Shown: positions 46,290 to 61,000 of the stretch, one piece after another | Layout of the letters: each line of letters opens with the position of its first letter | Position numbering within the stretch: the first letter of the stretch is position 1 | Origin: Prunus persica | Lineage: Eukaryota > Streptophyta > Magnoliopsida > Rosales > Rosaceae | NCBI RefSeq assembly: GCF_000346465.2 | Contig: NC_034016.1 | Span: 16,404,063-16,468,062 of the forward strand | DNA length: 64,000 nucleotides | Direction of reading: 5' to 3' | The notes under the pieces: model-generated | The model's database searches: none | What the model was told of the DNA's origin: nothing | The model's input: only the letters and a program-made list of their open reading frames with translations | Made by a program: the position numbers and the translations under genes

Positions 46290-47828
46290 TTACCAAAAAG
46301 GACACCACCTGAAAGAAGCATAATGGCCGTGGTTAGACCAACGAAGGGGCAAACTAAAAAGTTCATCAATTAGGACGTCCAGATAGATGGGTTTTCATCA
46401 ATTTAAATTATTCCCCGAAATTTAAGTATTCTAAACCATGTGAAAACAAACTTGATATGGGCATGAGAGGAAAAATAGCAACATCTTACCCTACATAATT
46501 TTGGCACAAATTTTCATGAGAAGTTGCTTGGATAATCAACTTTTGAACTTGCAGCTTAAAAGATAAACCATGATCAACTTCTCGACTATCTCCAGAAATC
46601 AGTGTACTGTGGTCAACTACATGTTGAATAGAGCTGGATGCTACAGAGGAACAGGCAGAAAAATCACGGCCAGTAAGTTTATTACTCATCCGAGCCATGA
46701 CAACCACTGCACGCTCATTCAAGACCTCATTAGCATCACCCAGTTGATTAACAGCCTACATGAAAAACCATATAAAATGTGAGTATAACCAACAGCATCG
46801 TCTGGAAGTATCCCATGCTGAACTTCTCTGATACCTGAAGGAGTTCCCTTTCACGAGCACCTCGTTGTGGTTGGGGAAGCTCTCTATTTTGAGAAGGTTC
46901 TTCAGCATCCACAACAGGAGGAACATGGCTATTTCCAAGCATTGACATTTGTGGAACTTCATTGAAGTTGAAGAGACGCCAATTGATGAGAGGATCATGA
47001 ACAAAGGCCTGAAAACAGGAAAAACCAAGAATTAGCCTCCTTATTAGAGGATTTACATGAGAAATAATTTACTGTTCTATTCAGTAGTACTGCATCAATA
47101 GATTACTTCTGTATGTAGGTAAAAGATGGTGTTTGTACAACTCCTGATTAATTCAACTCGCAAATATTTTTCTGAAAATGTCCCATTAGTGTCCATAGTG
47201 GACTTGATACTGTGTAATATGCTTCAACATAGCTTACTGAACAAAACAAACAAAATAATCCACACCTCCATCATAGCCATAACACACTCTTTATTTGTTC
47301 GCAGAACTTGCATCACATTTTCACAAGTTGAACGGAAGTTGCCTTCTATACCACTGACCTCCATTGCTTTCACAAGCATTCTAGTCAACCGAAAGGGGAC
47401 CTGAAAATACATACATATATATAGTGAATATGTCTGGAAACGGTATTTTAAAGATATAGCAAGAGGTACATCGCAATGTAGTATATACCTTCTCAGGGAA
47501 CTTCTCCCGGTTCATAGAGGCCTCAAAGCAGTCCCCAAAATCGATGTGCAAGATTTTTCCGCTGTAAACAATAGAATATGAGATGCTCCAAAGTCAACTA
47601 ATGATAAGTCGACCTGCTTCCAACGAAATTACCAATCATTACTTACCTATAGCGGTGCAGCATAAGATTGCTTGGGTGGCGATCACCTAATCCAAGAAGG
47701 TAACCGACCTGGTACAAAATGAAACAGTCTTTTAATTTCACATAGATATTTTTATGGGAGAAAAAATTAGTAAGTGAGGTGTTTAGTTCCCGCATTACAG
47801 TTCTGAACCATATGCCAAGATCGAGTGT

Positions 47829-47926
<98 letters not shown>

Positions 47927-50900
47927 CGCATGTGTTTCACCTTTCATTTAAGGATCATCCAAAAACCAAAAAGCCAAATTGGAATAGTTTGGTCGTTTGG
48001 TTATCATCTTGATCATTTCTATGTCTATCGAAAACATTGTCTTCATCTATTCATTCAACTACATTACTAAATGGTTCTAGATTTTGTTGACTTTTTGCAG
48101 GGATGGTTTTTGAAAGGAAACCTAAAGAATGGTTCGCATTATTAGACCACATTGTGGGGGAGGCCTACAATGTGGTCTTAACTTTTCTCAAAATGAGAGC
48201 ATAGGAAAACACATACCATACTCATGACTGCTAAACTTCTGGTATAGTTTGTCCTCCTCTCCAGCCATACCTCAGAAGTACGACTTTTCAGCCAAAGAAC
48301 CTATCAAAAGAAGTTCTAGACACCTTGATAACAGGTCAAAGCAAGCAAACCAATGAATACATAGAAGAACATGCATTTGGTAAGAACCATACCCTTGCAA
48401 GGTCGTTTCCCTCTGTATGTTGCAGGGCATACTCAAATACTTCCACTTTAGCTATGAGTGGCAAATGATCATAATCTGGAGCAAAGCTTAACATATACTT
48501 GTGTTCTTGATTCAGAGTGATCTGAAACCATGAAGCATTTATACCACGTTAAATCCATGGGTAAAACTTATCCTTGCAAATCAGCTTACAAGGAAATGGT
48601 GTCCATATCCATATATGTGGGCCTCTATGCTTAGAGAAGAATAAAGCTTCCAGAGGACATCAACTAACCTTTCTGGCATCCCTGTACTCCCTAATGAGTT
48701 GGTGAAGGGTGTCACAGTTTGGGACCCAACCAATTAGACCACTGTTTGGAGACAAGGGAACGACATCATATCGTTGAATGGAGAGATCTTTTTCCGCAGT
48801 ATTTCTAGAATTCTCCAGTAGTGTATTCACCAAACCAAAAAGCTAACAAAATCAAACATGTCAGGTTTTATAATTCATTAACATGTGAGGAGAAATAGTG
48901 TATACAGATAAAAGAAATACATGATTTGGAACCTCAGTGGTCATTTTTTTAACAATTTCTTAGGTAGAAAGAAGAGAGTACCTGCATGACACGTTCATCT
49001 TGGCGTAAATCTTCATGTCCCTTCAGCAAGAAAGCATAATCCTCACCATCACTCCCATGAATCGTTAATTTCCTTGGTCGCTGTTTGGATGTTATGACAA
49101 CAAGCTGGCGGGCAAACGATGCAATTGTTACAACTGGAGATTCTGCAATATAAAATTCAACTATTTATTAACTCAAGTTGAATACAAATACATTCATTAG
49201 ATTATTGGAAAATGTGTGCTTACCAGCACGGTATGTCCCAGGAACAGCGAGCTCCAAATTACGACATTCCAACAACTCTGGTGAGACAGACTAGCGACCA
49301 TATGTAAAGAAAAATGTCAGCGCACATATAATGACAATGCAAGAAATAAAACATGAAAGAAGCAAAAGATCTCCTCACCTCCAAATCCAGAGTAGTAAGA
49401 CTCTGCAGCTGCTTATCTATTCGTCTAAATACATGATAATAAAGATCCCAAGCCTGCTCAAGGCATATTTTAATAATTAGCATCCAGGGTTATGACAAAA
49501 CTAAAATAAAGCTTTCATGCCACAATACATACGTCAGGACAAAGAAGCAGTTAAAATGCATATAAATCCACGAAGCTTATAGTCATACAGCTGAAAACTG
49601 ATGAAGAAAGTTCTATCACAAGGAACTTAAAAACGCAAAGGACAAGATGAGGCAAGAGCTGGTGCATAGAAAGTTCTATAATATCCCATGTAAGTGTACA
49701 GAGAACTGTGACATGTGCGTGACCGAAAAAAATAAAATGTGACATGTGCAGGCCCATTTGTTAAGCTCCTGAACAATATTTTCTGGGAAGATAATAACTA
49801 GATGTCCCCTTATAATTTATTTTTCAGAATACTACTAGGACTTTTTGAAATTACTATTGGAAGGTATCTCTGTTTTTTTTTTCCTTCCAAAACTTAACAA
49901 GGTCTTTTTTTCAAGTTTAAAGGACAAACTTTAAATTTGAGCTAGATTTTCTTTCAATTTTTACAGGAAGTGGTAAACTAAGAGATGAATACCATGTCAT
50001 ATCATGATGTCGTATGTTCTCCTAAACTAAACCCTAGGTGGTTGACGAATATATAACTTACAAGGTCTACACACAAATACAACTGATGCTACAATGTACT
50101 AATGCAACGGATGGTAGAATTGCTTCATGTTGACAACTCATGTAATTTATGGCCTAATCACAAGATATACTCGCCCAAGAATATGAAATTTAAATGCAGC
50201 AGGATCATGAAAATGGAATAACATGTAAGCTGTTAGAAAAAGTAGGCTCACACAAATACATTTCCTCCACTCCAAGGATGGAATAACAAGAGAGTAAAGG
50301 AAAACCATGAATTGGCAAGGATCCTTTCATAGTATTCCAGACAAGGATCCAACCCATAGAGTGACCATTTATGACCTCACAGAGTTCGAAGATATTAACG
50401 ACTTCAAGTCAGAAAGTAAAGAAACAAAAAATTCTGCTATAGAAAACTTTCATACCTGAGTAAGCTCAGCGTCTTTCCCAGTTCTCTTATATTTCATGCA
50501 ACACTCATAGGCCTCCAGCAATTCATGACGATAGGCCTGAGATCATACCAAGGTGATATATTCAACAATAGAAAAACTGAAGCATGGAGCTCCAACCAAG
50601 GCTTGAAGGGTCAAAAAGTGAAACAACAGTGTAATTTTGGAAGATTTTCATGCTCTGATTTGGAAAATTCAGGTTGACTGACACATGATACTAAAGAATT
50701 AATTATGAAATAAAACCCAGAAACAATGCAAATATTTCAGCATGCAGTAATGATTTTAAAATCATGGACAACACAAGCAATGAAACAACCTCAATGAATG
50801 CTCTCTCTTTTATAGTGGTATTGTTGTTCATAGCCCCTTCCTCAAGCATTTCATGTAATGGCTCCAATACTTTTAGCATTCCCTCAATGTTATGTTCACC

Positions 50901-53900
50901 AAAATACAAGCGGCTAGCTTCTTCCAGAGCCTCATGCCACAGTTCATGCCAAAGTATTGCCACCCTGATTAGTTCCTTTGATACAAGTTGTGCCTGTAGC
51001 CAAAAGTAATGTGTCTTGTAAGAGAGGTTTTCTATTGTCAAACAAGGGGAAAGAACCGAACAAATTGATGGAAATTGAATTTAACTATTATTCCACCTGA
51101 TCCACAAGCACACCACTATGCTGCCGAACTTTGTCAACCACTTCTTGAGCTGCAGCTCTGCGTAAATTACTTATTGATTTACATGCTACAAGGAGAGGGT
51201 ACATAAGAGCCTGTGAAAGGAATTGAGTTACTATAGTACATATGAAAGTCTCGCTTAGCTAAATTATTGGCATTCATACGTGCTACAAAACATGTAAAAG
51301 GAACTTGAACACTAGATGAAGTCCTATCCAAAGAAAGGTGATTCGTTTTCACTCCACATGGTGAAAGTGGTCTACTCAGATTGAAAGGGGAACGCCAACC
51401 AAGAATTGCATAATTACAAAAAAGTAAGTAGAGAGATGAGGAAAGAAAGGATAGAAATCAGTAGAAACACATGCTTGTGCTCTATTCATTTAATAAGAAA
51501 AAGAAACATTTATTAATCAAAGAGAAAAATTACAAGGATGGACAAGAAGCTCATCAAAATCAGAGTTACAATCATCTAACCAAAAAAATATTACTCAATT
51601 CGAATCTCCTCCATATCAAGATAAACCACCTAAAATAATTATCCCTAATACACTTTGAAAAACACTCCCAAAGAGAAGCTAAAAGTCTAATTCTACCCAA
51701 AGTAAACCCACTTCCTCCACCTTATCATTCCTATCCAACCTTATCCATATAGAAGTCAATACTGCACACAGCCAAAGGGCAATCGCCATTTTGGTGGCCC
51801 TAATGCACAATGATTTTACAACATCAACAAATAGACATTTTGAGGCAAACCCATACCACTCCAAACAAATGAATAATCATTGGTTGTGAAGGGACGGCGT
51901 CAAAGAATGACGAGAACTGTATCCTGCCCTTGCACATAACAAACCATTGTGGAGATACACAAGTATCGGTCTTTTCTGGAGCACATCATAGTTCAACTGA
52001 AAATACTAGTGTAAAACTCACGAATACAACAAAAACGAATGAAACTTCATAATAAATAAAAACGTAACCAAATTCCACCGGTCCATCAACAAACCAAATT
52101 CACAATCTTGATATTCATACAATACAAGTAATAGATCATAAAACCATACCTGTGGATGACTTTGTCCAATTCGCACCAAAAGTGACTGTATTAGTTCCCT
52201 CACAGCACGGTTATTAGAATGTATCCTGGCAATTATTTGGGGCAAAACCACCAGCCATGTGTTAATATTAACATGTGCAAACCCCTTCTGTAGTGCCATT
52301 TGGACTTCTGCAGTAGCTCCATGGTTGAACCACAATGTAAGAAGACGAAGAATATCCTGAACCACATAACAGTTTCCACAGAGATCATCAGCAACATCTT
52401 GAAATTACAAGATAAATGATATACAGGAAATACACTGCTTCCTAAGAGCAGTGTGCCGACCAATTGCACTATACTGAAATGTGAATAATAAATTTCATTT
52501 TAAGCTTTTATCTGGTCATAATAAGATACATAATCATACATCTATTATTATCTTTATAAATAAGAACTACTTAAAAGTACGTGGGTTCACACTTAAATAA
52601 CTTCAGCAGATATTAAAATGGAAGCATGGATGACTTTCTCATATGATATCAAACACATAGTGCAACTCACATTCAAGAACCTAAATTTGTAGAGCCATTG
52701 CAAGACATAGAAACCAAAAAGGTCTTGAAAATTACTAAATTTCAAACAAAGCAAGTGATTTTATATAATAGAGAAATTTAAATGATAAAAATCAAATGAA
52801 AAAGCTCGGCTCTTCAAATGCAGTACAAAGACAAACTGAACATAATATGCCAAATACTCGAATCTGGCTCAGGCTGAACAGGTAAGACCAGAATGACATT
52901 CATGTTGCAAGTCAGGCTCAGTAAAGGAATACTATTTACCTGTAAACTATCATCAACACCTTTAGTATTGGCCGAACATGCTATTGAGTGAAAATATCCA
53001 GTGACTGCTGCAACAACGAACTGTGAAGCAACACTTGCATAACCTCTTACAGTATAAAGAGACATCACTGCTGTATTGAACAGCGCCCATGTGTGCCATG
53101 CCCTTGCCCATTTATTGGCATATTGAGTTGCATTGCGGAAGGCAGCAAGGATTTCTATACAAAATGAAAAACAATCAACAGAAGATCGATAACATCTGCA
53201 GACCAGGAACAAAATAAGCAACACAAACCTTGTATAGAATCATCATCCAATCCAGAAGAAAGAGTCCATTTCCAGGATCCAAGTCTGAGATACACACGGG
53301 CAAGAAGTGGAACACTTGGACTACTACAGCTCATCAAGCCAGTTGGAGTATCTGGTTGCATGCTGGGTGCACTTGAAAGCTCTATTGCCAAATTCTAAAC
53401 AATATTGTCATAGCCAAGCAATATTCACAGTAAGAGATTAGCAAAGTATGTAGTTCATAAGTAGTTGAAGCAGAAGTACTTGCTCATTGGTGCTTTTACA
53501 AAAAGGGAAATATTTTCTACCTGAAGCCTTGCAAACGCTTCCTTGCGCTTAAGGTCCTCTCCAAGTGACCATTGATATTCCAAATATGCAAGCATCACTT
53601 GTGGAGGCCCATGGTACCGCACGCTTTCATGAGATGATTCAGGATCATACTGAACACAATTAAAACAATCTTAAGTAAACAAACAAGATGAGAATACATG
53701 CAATGCTAATATCTTTTGATACTTATACACCACCAACCTGTAAGAGTTTGACTAAAGTAGATCTAGCCTGACTAATTCGCCCACTTTTCCGACAAAGGGA
53801 AGCAAACTTAAGCCAAGTGTCAACATCTTCTGTAGGAGGTAGAACAAGTGCTCTAACTGCTAAAAGAGCTTGCCATACCTGCATATTCAAGCATGATCCA

Positions 53901-56036
53901 ATTCAGTAAACCAACCATGAAGATGTGTATTTGCATGCATAAGTTCTTGAACTGGGGTTAATTCACAATGCTCCTAAGCAAGATTTTACTCCAGATTTTG
54001 AATCTTTGAGGACTTTGGTATAGTACACAAGACCTAGTGTTTAAGGTGTAGTCTGCTGGGTTGTCCAGCCCATGACGAATTTCCTAAGCTTATTAGGTAT
54101 AATAATTTTGAAGGATACGAATCCTATTACCAATTGAAGAAGGTTTCATGTACTTGGTAATCAAATTCCAAATAGGATTAGATTTCGTAGTTGATGAAGC
54201 TCACTATCATGGCTATATAAGGAGATTTGATAAGAATAGTACCTCATTTTCTTTTTCTTTCTAGTTGTTCATCAAGTCTTGAACCTAGAGGCCTGATATG
54301 ATATTTTGTTGTACATTATTGATCTAGTGGAGATTCATTGTTGCTGCCCCATGGACATAGGCATAGCCGAACCACGCTAATTCTTGGTGTTCTTTATCTT
54401 CTGGCTTATTTTCTTGCCTTTCTTGAGTGTTTTTTTTTCCCATTCTTAAACGTTTTCACAACATAGCCCACATAATGTGACCCATCAAGAGGCAAGAAGG
54501 GGGGAAATAACTGTGCACAGAATAGAGCTATGCCATAGACCCTCTTCTCCTGATAACCCAACCTGATGATATGGAGGCACCAAATGGAACCAAATGGAAC
54601 AGGCTAGGTCTCTCAGGTTCTTATGGAGCAACAGAAATCACACAATTATTTTCCAGTATCTATAGGTATATTATATATACTATAATATGGACATATCGAA
54701 CCACATAGAAACACGAGATTAAGGGTCGGCAGGTTGACATTGACATCAAAATCTACATCTCCAGAGAAGTAAACTTGATTACTTACAATATGAAGCAAGT
54801 AATCAGTAATGATCATAGCTCAATCGAAAAGGTTACAAGAAGAAAGTTTATGTATCCAAATGTTCGCAAAAGTCCCATTGAGCCTTTTATTTATTTTGAC
54901 AGTTATACAGAAACTAGCTATAAGCCTATATGTATAATTTATAAAGCATGTTTACCTCAACATTACGTTTTGCACCTTGTATCCGCTCATTCCACATATT
55001 GCGAATAAGGGCTCGTCGTCCCTCAGCAACAGCGTTCCCCAGAGGAAGTGTGCAATAATCAATGACCTGATCAGAGATCTTTATATTATGATTCATAGTA
55101 CACATATATAGGAAGAGGGTAAAAAAAACAAAAACTCAATTGACCCTCATGCCTCCCCCTCCCATCCCAAAAAAAAAAACAAAAAACAAAAGAGCAAACC
55201 TCCTCAAGTTCTGATAGCTGCTGAACACGGACCATATTGATATATGCACGTTCATAGCTCTCCAAAACCTTCACAACAAAGAATGCCAATAATAAAAAAA
55301 TCTAATAAGAGAAACTATTAAATGTTGAATTCTATTGAAAAAACGACATACTAGGCTGCCAAGTTAATGAAAATAACTAAGACCCCATATTAGTAACATA
55401 ACTTTTCCGAAAAAGGACTGTTCAGCTTGTTGTGACCAAGTGTTTCAAACCATAAGATTTTCACGATCGAATGAGAAATTTCTTAGTATTTCTTTCAACC
55501 TTTCAGAGAAACATAACTTCGCGATACACCATATCACTCTTATGCTGTAGTCCATATATTGCTTCAACATTCAATACAGTCCTTGCTTTAAAATTCCAAC
55601 AGAATGCTTCAACATCAGCTTGTGAAACTCGATCACGTGGGCTCATAGACTAGGAAGCTTATAGACAAATGCAAAAATTTATAAAGATAAAAAATGAAGA
55701 CTCACCAAAGCAGCAAGCTCTGTTGCCAAGCATTTCCTAGCTCTCTCCACATACTCCCGTGCTTCATCATACTGTATCCGAAAACAATAGATAACAAAAT
55801 GAAACAGGTCATATACAATAAGAAACAAAGAATTTCCGCAAAAATGTTCAGGCACCCTATATTAGTTTACACAATACTTATGATATCCTTTAGCTACAAC
55901 GAAAACTTCACAACTGTTCTCTTTTCTGTAAGTAATATATACATATATATATATATATAAAATATAGTATAATATAAATGGACTTGACTGTATAACAAAC
56001 CTTGTATGTCAAATGCTAAATGACGAATTGAAATCA

Positions 56037-56084
<48 letters not shown>

Positions 56085-57974
56085 TATAGTATAATATAAA
56101 TGGACTTTGACTGTGTAATAAACCTTGTATGTCAAATGCTAAATGACGAATTGAAATCATCACACAATAGGGGAAGAGAGAGATTCTGTTTCATTTAAAA
56201 AGAGTGGCCTTTTTAACAAGCAAATAGAATATACGTTTATACTAGGACAGGTTTTCGCATTTATTAAGATAAAATGTATTGACTATTTACTAACAAAACG
56301 CATCTGTCAAATGATTTTGGTGTCCTTATGTCTTGTCAGGTTGATTCTTGAAGTACAATTCACAACTTGTTCTTCCCATTATGTTAGGTTGAAAGAATAT
56401 TACACAAACGAGTAACATGGATATTTCATGATCTTAAAAAGGAAATATAAAACCTTGTTTCATTAAAAAGAATCATATGAGTAGAATTATTATATTAAAT
56501 TATCAAAAGTACAAAAGGACCAAAATGCATTATACCTTTCCTCTTCGAACTAACAAAACAGCTCTAAAGAATGTGCCATTACTGCTTCCATCACCACTAG
56601 CAGCAGTGTTCCCCAAACCCCTAAGTTTGGTTTCATCACCATCGTCTAACCGAGACACATATTCTGCCATTTGATCCCACTCCCCCATGTTCCAAGCAGC
56701 CCTTGCAGCCTGGTATAATCAAATGCATAAATATTATTACACAAGCAAGCAGGACATCAAGGTGCCCTATTTAATCACAAACCAACCATTGGTGCCATTT
56801 CCAATCTAGCAGCCGGCTCAGCTGGGGTCCAAAATTCCTTGAACAGGTTGTTAAGCTCCTCCCATCGTGCCAAAGCAGCAAGGCATCGCATCCGACCTAC
56901 AGAAGCAACCAATACAAAGCATATTCAGAAACTAGTACACGCAAAAAATGATCCCAGATTACAAAAAATTTAACATCACAATGTAGTAACAGTAAATTAA
57001 ACAAATTTGATTGCATATTAACATCTAAAGCAACAACAATAATAAAATAAGCAACACGGACCTAAAGTGGCATCCAAAACAAGATGTGAACTCGATGCTT
57101 GGGAGGCTTTTGCGGTGTAGGCCTTGAGAGCATCATCCCATCGTTGCAACTTCTCATACCTAAACAAGTACAACATGATACGAGTGATATTCTTTTTTTT
57201 TCTTTTTCTTTTTCTTTTTTGGGGTAAGAAAAACTGGTATTCATTGACTTAGAAAATAGTACAAAAATGCAGTGAACTATGAGTGATATTCTTTTCCAAT
57301 GTCTTTATAAAAATAAGTTGAAATTGAAGTTACTTTCTGTAATTAAATAATGAAAATTGAGTAAAGGGCATGGAGGAGTACAAACCAATTATAAAATTAA
57401 ATCCAAAAATACACCCAAAAATAGTTTTTTTTTTTTTAAAGGGAAAAAAGGCTCTTGAAATTCACATCGTCAAAGAAACCATAGCAAGAAAATGAATTAT
57501 TTCAAGGGCATGAAAATGATTGGAGTATATAATACTCAAAATTACCATGACTCTTTTAGTTGAACATCCAAATGTTGTTGGGCATAGGTCAATATTCCAA
57601 CTGCAGCCTGAGAAACACAAATTTATTAATAAAATGGTCGGGCAATGCATGTTCACAGGGATATCAAACCTCAGAATATAGTAGTGAAAGAAGCGGTTTT
57701 AAAAAATTTCTTTTACAGTGAACCTCATGCTGGTGTAACTGGTTGTTTATATGTATGAGTGCTTCAACTACAGCAACAGGGTTGGCATCCATCTTCTTGG
57801 AGCGTGCTCCTTCAAATTCCATTTCTTTGTAATGCAAGGCCTTGGCAAACGCACGACACTGACATGTATAGATAAAGTAAAGATACATGAAACATGTAAG
57901 AGAGATTGCAAAATTCAACACCACCAGCTCCAACCACACACCACACCCAACCCCCCCCCCCCAAAAACCGCCGC

Positions 57975-58006
<32 letters not shown>

Positions 58007-61000
58007 AACCACCAACCAAAAATATAAGCAAAGAAGTAAAGAAAATAAATAATTTTACCTTTTCCGCAAGAGCACCAAGCAGGCGAATGTCTATAGGAAG
58101 AGGTTTCTCATCATGTTCCATGAACTCTGCCTTCAGAATCAATTAATCAAACAAAATCAACAAAGTCAGACAATAGAAAGAAAGTTGCTATCTCATGCCA
58201 AAGAAATTTGATGCAGTACGACATAGTTTCCTTTCTTTTCTTCTCCATGTTTCCATATAGAACCTCAAGTTGTGTACTTTAGATAATAAATTTCAACAAG
58301 CATCAAACCATATGAACAGCTCAGTTCAGCAGCCTTAATTAGATGTACAATGTACCATAGCAATATAGTTCAGCAGGCAGAGATGCTCAAATAACAAGAA
58401 GAATTTCATTTGCAGCTTCTTATGTTACATCTATTTTTAGGAGTAATCCATATGCTCAAAAGACATACCAAATTAAGAAGTGTTGCCAAAATTTCAGGAG
58501 GAATATTAGGAGATGAAAATGCCATCTCCAAACTCCGAACTAACTGTTTCTGACTAGTCTCATTTAGCTGTGCCCAACAGCTAACAAAACCCGCTGCAAA
58601 TAACTCGCGCCCAACAAATGGCTGCAAAATGCAGGAGATCAGAACCCAAACTCCAAAGGAAAGAATGTACACATTAGTATTATATGCAATACCTGCAACT
58701 GTGCAAGCCTTGCACAAGTTCGTAGGGCAGGAGAAGGAGACTCCTTGAGAAGCTCAATACTAAAATGTCTCATCCATTCTGCCCAATCTTCTTTGGTACT
58801 GCGTTGAGAAGCCTCTCCAGCATTGCGTAACCGACTATCATTAACCTGTATGTAACTTGTACAAGTCAAATAATCAACTTACATCTAAAATAAAATAATA
58901 AAAATATTATCATAAAAAGAGATGGGAAGGCAAAGCCGATCAGATATAGCCAGATCTATGCATTTTTAACACATACATAAGCAGCATAAAGAAACAGGAA
59001 CCACTATGCTGACATAAAATAGAAAATAAAAGAATAGGGATTATGTTATAACATGAAAAAGAAAACAAAACCAATATAGTATAACCCTAGCAAAATCTAA
59101 TAGCAAATAAAAAGAAAAATTGCCATGTTTAACAACCACATTAGATAAACAAGAGTTTAAGAAAAAGGTCCCATAGTAATAACTATACAATATGTGCTGT
59201 GTTTGACACCAACCTCTGTACTTGCAAAACAGTTGTCACTAGATTAGAAGTGGCTATGCAATATCTGATCTGCTTGACATTTTATTCCTAATATCATTAT
59301 ATTTACATCTAAATTCCCCAGAAACTGCTAGCCCCAAAAAGACACTGCCTTCGACATGTTCAAATGTCCAAATACCATCTTACATCAAAGTAACGCAGTC
59401 ATTACCTAGGCTTTTTCCAGGGCACTTGGTCTTCCAACAAATTTTGACTGCTGACAAACATAATAGCATGAAAATTACAGAACGTGTAATCACAGGAGAG
59501 ATACCTGATGGCTTCGGAGTTGTTTCTGCACATCAGACCCATCATCATAAGGGTCAATCTCCAAATCACTCAAACGGTCAGTGATAACCTCCACTGGAGG
59601 TCGCTGACTTAATCTTTGAGCAGCTGTGCTCCCCAAAATTAGCGGTTCTCGTCGCTGCAAACGACCTTCGATTTCCTCGAATTCTTTATGCTGATATGAA
59701 ATAACCTTGTTTACTTAATATCACCAGAAGTAAGAAACCACAAACAATTTATTTTTAAGGAAAAACATTTGGAAATAAAGTAGGGGATGAGGAAGACCCG
59801 TAAGCGATGTTTCAACAGAAGTTTGTGTATTGATGGGATAAAAATGGTAAAGTCCTCCCCAAGGGCATGAGCTAGACAACAAAGCGCATCAACAGCATCT
59901 TTCCGGAGCTCATCATTCTTCCTGCAGTACAAAAGTTCAAACAGTTGAGAGTGTTAGATATGTAACTAAAAATCAAGAGACACATCTCATAAAATACCAG
60001 AGTATTTAAGACGCCAGATCATTCCCCAGCTGAAAGTTATAACATCAAACCAAATAAAAAAATTCTCAAACTATTGATAACCTGTAGCCATGACACACAA
60101 CCTCAGAAATATTCAGGAGATACACCAAAATAAGAAACAGCAACTCAGGCATACTGATCCACATGTTAATAGAACAGGACCAAAAAAAAAAAAGGAAAAG
60201 GAAAACATGAAAAGAAAAAAAAAAATTCAAAATCTAGAGCATAACTAAGTTATAGTGATCATCACTGATCTATTAACAGCATACACCATAAAGCACATCC
60301 TCAAAAAATTTGGGCAATACAAAAATGGAATCACAGTCACAATGATCTCTAAACTAGAGAGAAATTAAAGTTGAAGTCCTAACTTTAACCATCCATCATT
60401 ATGATATAAATGATGTCTCAAACAGTGATAATAAAAATGAAAAGAAATTACAAAAATTAGAACCGGATGGAAGCAAGCTGTCATTAATTGTTCTAAACCA
60501 ACCAATAAATCTGCAATTGTAGCCAAAAAAGAAAAAGATAGAATGTAGTAGTTACAGAAAATCCATTGACAGAAAAGTTTGAATATTTATAAAGTTTGTC
60601 TAAAACTAAAATAGTCAAATAAAATAGAAAAGTGGGTGTGTTTAAGCAACTTAGTTACCCGCTGAGGACAATTTTTGACCGAGGTCTAGAAAGACCAACA
60701 TTTGCACAAGGAGATCACATCATATAGCTAAGCATGATGGACAAGGTGATGCAAATGTGAAATAACATATACTATTCAAAGCCAAGGAAAAAGGAAACAG
60801 ACCCATCTAAGACTAACTTCAAGTGATGCACAAGAGAAGATATGTGACCAGTAACCTGAAAAAGAAAAATAACACATCACAATCAAGATTCAAGATAGAA
60901 CTGAATTATGTTTTTTTACTTAAGAAAGGAACACGGGGTGTGATGACAACCTGCACACGAGGGATCAATTTTGTCAAAGTTTTGATAGCAGCACGTCTTA

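Larger units (their letters stand above)
47266..49142 (-). other. TOR: TOR kinase catalytic core
   Basis: These exons run from [20 protein letters not shown] through [12 protein letters not shown] and [15 protein letters not shown] (phosphate-loop side), [20 protein letters not shown], the catalytic loop [18 protein letters not shown] (Asp and Asn of DRHPSN) and [20 protein letters not shown] (DFG). All residues expected of a PI3K-related kinase are present. Confidence 0.93.

Noticed and set aside
47835..47924. CRISPR-like or phage-type repeats
   Set aside because: The array is a plain (GA)n(TG)n microsatellite without spacers, in a plant intron.
57664..58146. Gly-rich and Pro-rich open frames in TOR introns
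   Set aside because: They arise from reading the poly-C/poly-A tract in several frames. The real coding parts are the flanking TOR exons.
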